NCBI RefSeq assembly: GCF_030253575.1 | Contig: NC_080560.1 | Span: forward strand, 14,236,001 to 14,300,000 | Reading direction: 5' to 3' | From: Rhododendron vialii | Taxonomy: Eukaryota > Streptophyta > Magnoliopsida > Ericales > Ericaceae | Length of the DNA: 64,000 bases | In this document: piece by piece, positions 57,284 to 64,000 of the stretch | Position numbering within the stretch: the stretch's first letter is position 1 | How the letters are laid out: every line of letters starts with the position of its first letter | Position numbers and translations under genes: made by a program | The notes under the pieces: model-generated | Told to the model about the DNA's origin: nothing | Seen by the model: the letters and a program-made list of their open reading frames with translations, nothing else | Databases searched by the model: none

Positions 57284-59656
57284 TCAAAGCATGCTATCAG
57301 CTCGAGCCGGCAATCTCCTGAAGAAGTTGCTGGGGACTGATGGCAATTTGCTTCGAAACCTGGGGTGCCGTAGAAAAAACAAACCCGCGACCAAAACCAC
57401 GATCTTAAACGGTGTCACGTAGAGCGCCACTGCCACGATAAGGCACAAAATTACGAACAGACTGGTTGCTCTAGGGTCTCTCCAGCTAAGGAGAGACTGA
57501 AATCTCTCCCCCTGTGTTGCCATGTCTCCCACCACCGTCTGAATCCTTCCAGCAACGCTTCGAATCCTATCATACCTCATCCGCACTATATCTTGTTGTT
57601 TTGACGTGGGGAACGTGTCAAACTCTTCATCCAGTTCGTCCGGGTGAACTGCTTCTGCCCATGAGAGTTTAGTATCCATATGTGGAGGATGTCTTGGCCT
57701 GAACCGAAAATTCCACAGTCCTATTATAAACATGTAAAGGAAGACCGTCGGGAGTATCAATTCTGGGTAGCAGATCAAAATGAAAAGTAGGACATGGACT
57801 AGAACTGAAGTGACCGGATTCTTCCAATGGGACACTTCACCTAGCCATCTGCTCATAGACATTATTCCCGAAAACAGCGAAACGATCCGGAAAAAGTTGG
57901 CCTTGCTTCTTCTCATGCTCCACATGTGAGAATCCACATCCAACATGTATTCCACAACTTCTTTCGTCAGAGGAGGCTCTGCTCGGCCAAGCCTCGCCCC
58001 CACAATGATCATCGCCTGATACCTCAAAGTGTCTAACTGGCTCACAGTGAAAGGATGGAGATAGTGCATTTTGGGGAGCAAGGGGTGCCCATAGAGATAT
58101 ATTATGTTTGCCAGAGACAAGCAAGTGAACCGGAAGGCTAATTGGAGTTCGCCCATCTTCTTCAGTCCGGACGTTTGTAGGACAATAAGTGGGTAAGAGT
58201 GAGTGTATATCCGATCCGTTTCCAAGGTTGAAAGCCGGATTCTTACCTTTCCGATTCTCGAGTCCTTTGCAGCTGCAGATCTCTCAGCTCCTCCCAAGTG
58301 ACGGTTATCGAAAACTCCCAAAGTGATCACTGTGCAAGGATCATAAACCTCCCATGTGTACTGCTCGTTCCACTTTGGATTGAAGCTGTCGAGAATAGTT
58401 CTGGTTCTCACCCACTTCAACCCATATTTCGCCACACAGTAAGCGTCCGTAGTTCTGTCCTTTGTCTTCATCGGCAGAAGTCCCTGCGCGCTCAAGATGC
58501 CTACTTCAAGGATTCCTATGGGCTGCTTCCACAGCTGCCGAGCAGTGGGCCGGGTGTCACTTACGTACATAGTGGATTCGTCTAGTACATGGTAAGCGCC
58601 CTCGAGACAGGCTCTGAGATGAATCCTGGTTGCAAACTTGAGCTCATGCCTCCTGTCTCCCTCCAACGCGCCGAATCCAAATCTTTCGAGGTTGAACCAC
58701 CGAGAATGAACCGGTCGGTGGTCCAATCGCTTCTCGAACGTGGTCAGTGGCAAGCTCACCCTCCCCACCAGCTCATCTTTGGACAGGCTCGCTTTGTTTT
58801 CAACCGTGAGCACCAGCTGCTCTTCGAAAGGCTCTGCTGCAACAAAGATTAGATCCTCGTTCCAGAAAGGACTGGTTGTTCTGGTTGGACACAACTTGGT
58901 TTTCAGTATCTGGTTTCCGACTTGAGCCTTGACGAAGACCTGCGGGAGCTGGGTTTTGTCCGGTGTTTCCACGTCTTGTGCTTCGATTACGTTGACTCTG
59001 AGGTACCAAAGTTTAGGCGAAACGTAAACCTTCGATCTGACGCTGAAAACGCCTTCTCCTTGGACTGAAGCGGCGTCCGAATGCCATGCCTCCGGGAAGG
59101 CTTCATCTGCTTGTGTACCCATCCAAACTGCAAGCATGATGTCTCCTCTCACCTTGCTTTGCCCTTGTCGGTCCTCTAGTCTATACCATTGAGGTGCCAG
59201 GGGGCTATCCGGCGGGACCCTAGTAGGCACCTCGTTCATGTCGAACACCACCTTCCCGACGTAATCATCTCTCCCCACCATCTCCCTGTCTCTGAGGTAA
59301 ACTTCCAGAACCGAAGACTGAATCTTGTCTTTTGAGAAGGCGAAAACCTGGTTCCATTCAGGATTCGTTCTCTTCTCAAAGTGTTTAGTTTTCCCTCTGT
59401 AGTTCCCCAGCTTCACTTCTACGTAGGGGTCGCAGCTTCCGGTTACTGGGTTTACCGGAAGATCTTTGCCTTTAACAACTCTGACATAAAGATAGTACAT
59501 CTGTTCGACGAGATCATAGGTGCTTGTCGCCCTGTCGCTACTAATCCACCCGCCTCCGCCCCGGATACCTCCATGTGGCCACCGCTCCCCGAGCTTGGGG
59601 TGGGTGTCCTTCAGTTTGAAGTCATCTTGGTGGTTTGGTGTTGCTTGTGGATGCAT
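57284..59656 (-). CDS. FTIP1: FT-interacting protein 1-type MCTP (three C2 domains, ER-anchored)
   Basis: Single coding exon, 790 residues from the ATG at 59656. The start MHPQATPNHQDDFKLKDTHP fits FTIP1, whose homologues begin with a short lead then DYKLKDTKPQLGERWPHGG. The frame stays open for 58 more codons upstream (to 59830), but that part does not look conserved and contains splice-acceptor-like CAG sites, so it is probably a leader. C2 domains lie at roughly 53-160 (GSCDPYVEVKLGNYRGKTKH), 217-325 and 378-500. The PRT_C membrane region covers the last 230 residues and ends RRLPARADSML. In Arabidopsis, FTIP1 helps move florigen FT from companion cells to sieve elements. WSMRRSKANFFRI and HPDELDEEFDTFPTSK are family hallmarks. 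Compared with the paralogue at 43 kb it has the extra GERWPHGGIRGGGGW stretch. Confidence 0.94.
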   Translation of the reverse strand: MHPQATPNHQDDFKLKDTHPKLGERWPHGGIRGGGGWISSDRATSTYDLVEQMYYLYVRVVKGKDLPVNPVTGSCDPYVEVKLGNYRGKTKHFEKRTNPEWNQVFAFSKDKIQSSVLEVYLRDREMVGRDDYVGKVVFDMNEVPTRVPPDSPLAPQWYRLEDRQGQSKVRGDIMLAVWMGTQADEAFPEAWHSDAASVQGEGVFSVRSKVYVSPKLWYLRVNVIEAQDVETPDKTQLPQVFVKAQVGNQILKTKLCPTRTTSPFWNEDLIFVAAEPFEEQLVLTVENKASLSKDELVGRVSLPLTTFEKRLDHRPVHSRWFNLERFGFGALEGDRRHELKFATRIHLRACLEGAYHVLDESTMYVSDTRPTARQLWKQPIGILEVGILSAQGLLPMKTKDRTTDAYCVAKYGLKWVRTRTILDSFNPKWNEQYTWEVYDPCTVITLGVFDNRHLGGAERSAAAKDSRIGKVRIRLSTLETDRIYTHSYPLIVLQTSGLKKMGELQLAFRFTCLSLANIIYLYGHPLLPKMHYLHPFTVSQLDTLRYQAMIIVGARLGRAEPPLTKEVVEYMLDVDSHMWSMRRSKANFFRIVSLFSGIMSMSRWLGEVSHWKNPVTSVLVHVLLFILICYPELILPTVFLYMFIIGLWNFRFRPRHPPHMDTKLSWAEAVHPDELDEEFDTFPTSKQQDIVRMRYDRIRSVAGRIQTVVGDMATQGERFQSLLSWRDPRATSLFVILCLIVAVALYVTPFKIVVLVAGLFFLRHPRFRSKLPSVPSNFFRRLPARADSML

Positions 59657-61112
59657 GGTTGGGTGGGTGGTATATGCACTTGTTTTTGGCCTCCTTTCTA
59701 AGAACTCTGCTATCTGTGGAAATGCAGTTTGAGCTACTGCAGGAACATGAGAAGCTAGATTATCTGCACCTAACAAATTAATTTCACAAAATGTGGTGGG
59801 GTGAGGTAATAGACTGTCAAGACCATTCACTCATGACAACATATGGAAGGAAAGAATCAAAGAAACTTAGTACTTTACAAGTAAAACCTTTCTTTTTCAT
59901 AATCACTCTTTTTTGGTTGACTATGTAAGGGCCATGAACTCTTTACCTTTATCTTTTGTGATTATGAAGTCTCACTCCGGTGCCCACTTTCTTCGATGCT
60001 CTTGCAATTTCGAGGCTGGTTAAGACGGGCTTCTGGTTTTTGTGGACTGTTAAAAATGGATTCGTCAAGAAAGCTCGGATGAAATTATCTCCCCAGTGCT
60101 TGGCACAAGGATGCCGACACATATTCGTTCACAGGCTTCAGGTACCGTTCCATTTTCTGTTGCTGCAATAATATTTAATCATCAAAACAAGTGGATGCTG
60201 AAGATTTTAAGTGGCAAGATGGAATTGCGATAACTACCGGAAAGCGTCTAGAAGGAAAAGTGATTTGCTTTGTTTATACGCGTTAAGCATAGAAGAACAA
60301 ACAAGTGGCTTAGTTCCCAAAAAAATACCAGTTTTCAGTACAAGATGCCCGATGCCCCACTCTGTAGGACAAAAGTAGTCTTTTCGACCATCGAAATTTC
60401 TCTGCGTTTCGGCTTTCCCAGATTCTTCCCTCTTTCTGGGTTATATTTTATTTTGGCAAAAGGGTTATCTTGTCATTATATTTGAACTTCAGCACTTGTT
60501 TTTGCCCAGTTGTGACCATTTAGTTACCTTTAACAAGCAGAGGTTATGTGAAGGGAAGAAGGTGATGTTGAAAGACAGAACTTTGAAGAGCAAAAGCACT
60601 ACAGTGGAGCTCAAAGAAAAGCAAAAGCTAATACAGAGAAAAGCTTGGTAGAGCATATGACAATACATGATGCCTGTAAAGATGCTTTTGTCCTTTATTC
60701 TCCTTCTTTATTCTCTTTTTAATTTTTTATTTTCCATCTACCATTTCTGCTTTCTGCTTCCAAAAATGAACTTTATTGACATGGGCTTTGGAGATTGAAT
60801 TAGGCTTCTCAGCGGTCTGTGTAATCTTAGCCGTCCAAAAGTGTTTTTAATGATTAGATTGTTCCTTCCAAGATGTCTTTTAAAATCCGGCCCATTAATT
60901 GCTAAGATGAACGATCGAAATGGGACTACAAGGCCTCTATGCAGTTACATTGTAGAGAATCCGGATCCTTGGAAATTAGCTAACTTCAGAGTCCAAGGCA
61001 CATTAGCAGCTGTTAGATTCTCATGGATAAGAGTTGTGTTCAAAATTTCCATCACATTGCTCATCTCTTGATACTTTCTCCAGACGTAACTCAGAAAACT
61101 AGGGATTGGAAT
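59657..61112. other. FTIP1 promoter side and spacer
   Basis: The first 100-200 bases are probably the 5' leader, perhaps spliced (CAG sites near 59705 and 59735). An exon-like frame on the plus strand at about 59980-60139 ending at CAG|GTACC was noted but has no family match. Nothing else is supported. Confidence 0.4.
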
Positions 61113-62092
61113 GTGAATTTTGTTTGAAATCCGAGTATTATGTTTGCCGGGTGCACCCGCCTTGTTCGGTAAGGTTTCGTTTGATAACCTGTCTAGAAAT
61201 GGTCCCAGGGATTACAAATCCATAGATTTCATCCAAACCAGCGTTTAGGACTATGCCCCGTCCAATTGTGCATACCGATGCTCTAGACTATCAATGAAGG
61301 AAGAATGGTAATGTGCACATAAATTGAATTGGGTCTCTAGGCCTGCCCTCTCTGATGCCATTTGGCTTTGATTTGGGGGCTGCAGCACCATTGTTTCAGT
61401 GGTATTCTGAAAGCAGCCACTTTGTACATATTGCCAAAGGTTAGGTCTGTCTCCAATCCTCTCCCGCCTATACCCCCGATGATTGGGAACTACATAAATT
61501 CTGTTATTGTTGTTGTTGTAGGACTATGCCCTGTCCAACTGGCTCTGTAGTCCGACCCTCTTCACAGGTGGAGAGGTTCATCAAATGGCGGCCAATTGAA
61601 ATGGGAAACTGCGCTAGTGCCCATGTGGTTTTACCCAAAGACTCGAGTCTCCCTCCGATCTGAAGCCGTCTATAAGTGCTCATATGACCTTACAAGAAAT
61701 CCAGTGTTAAGTTTGAAATCCAATATTGTGTTTGCCGGGTGCACCAGCCTTTGTTCGGTAAGGTCCCATTTAATAACCTGCCTAGAAACGGTGGGATTAA
61801 TAAGACGGTGGAATTAGGATAGGATTGATAACGATAGGGGGTAACAAGTCCATAGTCTTCATTCAAAGTTTCAAACCATCGTTTGTTTTGTTCAGGATTA
61901 TGCCCAGTCTAATGGAGTCATAGTCCGACCCTCTACACCCATGAGCTTGCTAATCCTATCCCATGGATGAAGAGGGTTATCAAACTGGACCGAATTGAAA
62001 CGGGAAACTACACTATAGCCCCACGTGATTTTACCCAAAGACTCAAGTCTCCCTCTGATCTGAAGCAGTCTAAAAGTGAACTCATAAACCAT
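61113..62092. repeat. Tandemly duplicated non-coding block (A-B, A'-B')
   Basis: Segment A (61113-61272) and A' (61709-61915) share TTTGCCGGGTGCACC, TTGTTCGGTAAGGT and TAGAAA(T/C)GGT. Segment B (61520-61693) and B' (61905-62092) share TAGTCCGACCCTCT, TTTTACCCAAAGACTC and AGTCTCCCTC(C/T)GATCTGAAG. The order A-B-A'-B' shows a tandem duplication with later insertions. It is non-coding. Confidence 0.75.
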
Positions 62093-62146
62093 GGTCGTTC
62101 AGAGTTACCAGCAAATTGAATTGGACAGAGCATTATAGACGTTATG

Positions 62147-62150
<4 letters not shown>

Positions 62151-62208
<58 letters not shown>
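62151..62208. repeat. (CT)n microsatellite
   Basis: A pure CT tract of about 58 bases directly after the B' segment. Confidence 0.95.
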
Positions 62209-62214
<6 letters not shown>

Positions 62215-62497
62215 TGTTTTGGTTTCCATTCTTTTTGTTGCTACATTATGCTATAGTTAATTTTCTTATAGTACAGTGATTGAAGTGTGAGCAAAGGGCC
62301 CTGCTAACAAAAACCAACTACAACCTGACTGGTAAAAAAACCCACATCAGTAAATTTGGTAATCCGTACAAGAGCTATCAACTTATCTTCTGCTAAGCCC
62401 AAGAAGGCTGGAGGAGGCAACCAGCATGTGACAATCCTCTTTAGCCGTAACCAAAATGTCCTTCTCCGTTGGGGAGCCGGACAAGAGGCAGCACGGA

Positions 62498-62986
62498 CAT
62501 GGCCGGCTCTAGGCTAAGGCCCATGAGGCGCAAGCCTTAAGCCTCCTACAAATCTCCAAAAACTAGGGTTTACACTTGTTTTTAGTACCCAGTATATATG
62601 TGTTGCTATAGGGCCCATTTTTAAACCTATGAATATATTTTACATAAGGCCTAGTAAAAATAGAATGGAGGAAAAAAAAAAAAACGAAAATACAGTTGGA
62701 TCACGGGACATCGGGATCTCTAATCTCTAGGAAAATTATTCGGTGTGGTGAGTGCATCATTAACATGGATGCATCTTTTGTCGGGATCGCTAATCTCTGG
62801 GAAAATTATTCGATGTAATGAGTGCATCATTAACATGGATGCATCTTTTCCCCTTAAACGATAATTCCCATTGCAAACAAACCCAACGAACTGACGAAAA
62901 AGGAATTACACGTTTAAGTGATATGATATTAAAGGCCTCATTTTCAAAGATCGTCTTCGGCCTCCAAAATCTCAGAGCCGGCCTTG
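62498..62986. mobile_element. hAT-like non-autonomous element with internal tandem repeat
   Basis: The ends CATGGCCGGCTCT and (reverse complement) CAAGGCCGGCTCT pair. The flanks AGCACGGA (62490-62497) and AGCACGGG (62987-62994) form an 8-bp duplication with one mismatch. Inside, a unit of about 70-75 bp (GGGATC(T/G)CTAATCTCT to GGATGCATCTTTT) occurs twice between 62709 and 62850. There is no transposase. Confidence 0.8.
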
Positions 62987-62994
62987 AGCACGGG

Positions 62995-63729
62995 GGCTGC
63001 ACATGAGAATCTGGCCCATATCAAGATGGGCTTGAGCCATGACTTAATTCTAAACCTAATTGTTAACCAATTGGGTTGTGTCCCATTTGGCCAAGATTAA
63101 TGGGTTTTCATCTCAACTGGCAGACCAATGGTTAATAATTTCGACGCAGGTAGACACACCAATATTTTCTCCAAAACCGTAGTCCATAGATAAGCTAAAA
63201 ATAAAATAACACAGAACAAAAGATGTGGTGTTAAAAACTTCAGCAATTTATGGGTTAAACAAATTAGTGTACATTCTTCCCCAAAAGTTGAGAAAAGTTT
63301 GAATCAGTAACACATAAATGAGGTAAACAAGGATATAAGCTCCCCTTTTGTTTCTAACCTTCGTGTGGTGTTTCACGTACATCAGTATTAGTCCCACCGC
63401 ACAGGTCTAATGAGGATTTGAAATGAAGAAAAATACCAACAATTTACGACAGAGGCGGGCGATTATCCCCAGCTCCAGGGTCTGCCTCCTTATCTGCAAA
63501 TCCAACGAATCCATGCGTGACATCCTGGAAGATTACACTATAAGCAAGAAAGTTGTTGCTAGCATTACATGGAATCAATCTCTAATCGAGTAAGGCCAAT
63601 TCCTTTGCAGATGCCAGGTTCAATAATGATAGTACGATCACTCATGCTTCTTACAGTACAATCCCTCGGGGTGTTTAGCATGGAGTCCTTTGCAGAAAAG
63701 GAGCGTCTCCCATTCAAGTGTTGTGCCCA
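62995..63729. other. 3' flank of the ABHD18-like gene
   Basis: Likely 3' UTR near 63730. At 63457-63536 the minus strand has an exon-like stretch (acceptor TTCCAG, then DVTHGFVGFADKEADPG up to a stop), possibly an alternative terminal exon or UTR; it matches nothing I know well. Confidence 0.4.
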
Positions 63730-63906
63730 TCACAAAGAAGACTCCTTCCACTGTAATCTGTTGAGACCATCAACAATTGCTTTTCTGAACTCACCGTTGC
63801 GAAGAAGGAAGGACGAGACATGCCCACCGTTAACCCATCTCACTTCTGAGCCAGGCCAAGCTCTTTGAAGCTCCAACACCGAGTGTTTTGGGATGTACCC
63901 GTCATC
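63730..63906 (-). CDS. ABHD18/DUF2048 alpha/beta-hydrolase, last exon (partial)
   Basis: An acceptor (TTCCAG at 63907-63908) opens a frame that starts DDGYIPKHSVLELQRAWPGS, continues EVRWVNGGHVSSFLLRNGEF and ends LNRLQWKESSL at a TGA. This is the conserved C-terminal segment of plant DUF2048 hydrolases. The aspartate of DDGYIP and the histidine of GGHVSSF sit where the acid and base of the catalytic triad are expected (inference from the fold). The substrate is unknown. The upstream exons, including the nucleophile elbow, lie beyond the right edge. Confidence 0.85.
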   Translation of the reverse strand, partial: DDGYIPKHSVLELQRAWPGSEVRWVNGGHVSSFLLRNGEFRKAIVDGLNRLQWKESSL

Positions 63907-64000
63907 CTGGAATGAAAAGAAGAAACATCAGAGTTCAATTGGTTAGAAATATAAAGAAATGCCAAATCTAGTAGAGAATTGATGATAAATGGCTGGAAGC

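Noticed and set aside
59980-60171. Exon-like plus-strand frame ending at CAG|GTACC
   Set aside because: No family match and no partner exons; probably chance.

Overview
This window is nuclear DNA of a flowering plant. The genes have plant-type GT-AG introns and plant-only families (PLATZ, PLS-class PPR, MCTP/FTIP). The spacers are AT-rich and full of small TIR transposons and long GA/CT microsatellites. The proteins look eudicot; I could not settle the order or genus from sequence alone. No tRNA, rRNA, CRISPR or prokaryotic feature was seen.

Layout. From the left: the first two exons of a G-patch protein (GPATCH11-like, minus; its 3' end lies off the window); a complete ten-exon CDK5RAP3/C53 gene (3151-8046, minus); an intronless PLS-class PPR gene (10748-12562, minus); and a nine-exon TBCC-domain gene (TBCCD1-like, 16476-25970, minus) whose last intron holds a gene-capturing MULE. 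From 26 to 42 kb there is no gene, only nested transposons, foldback elements and a local segmental duplication. Then come an MCTP3/4-type gene (43076-45403, plus), an F-box-associated pseudogene (about 50.8-51.6 kb), a PLATZ gene (52334-53152, plus), an FTIP1-type MCTP gene (57284-59656, minus, convergent with the first MCTP gene) and the last exon of an ABHD18/DUF2048 hydrolase (63730-63906, minus).

How the genes relate. There is no operon logic. From memory, G-patch, TBCC and MCTP3-like genes are close neighbours on Arabidopsis chromosome 3 (near At3g57880-At3g57910), and C53 and FTIP1 are close on chromosome 5 (At5g06830, At5g06850). Finding both sets interleaved here suggests an ancestral block that was later fractionated in Arabidopsis. 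The two MCTP genes encode ER-plasma-membrane tethers of plasmodesmata. C53 is an ER-phagy/UFMylation receptor and keeps three repeated W-containing ATG8-binding cores.

Most notable structures. (1) A 968-bp MULE with long TIRs and a 9-bp target duplication carries a decayed piece of a VID27/CYPRO4-like gene inside TBCCD1's last intron. (2) A 1.5-kb element is made of four head-to-tail palindromes with a period of about 310 bp. (3) A three-level nest of insertions lies at 12.9-14.8 kb, with a target-site duplication visible at each level. (4) A non-coding partial copy of TBCCD1 exon 4 plus intron lies 11.7 kb away. (5) Two separate segmental duplications can be used to date later insertions.
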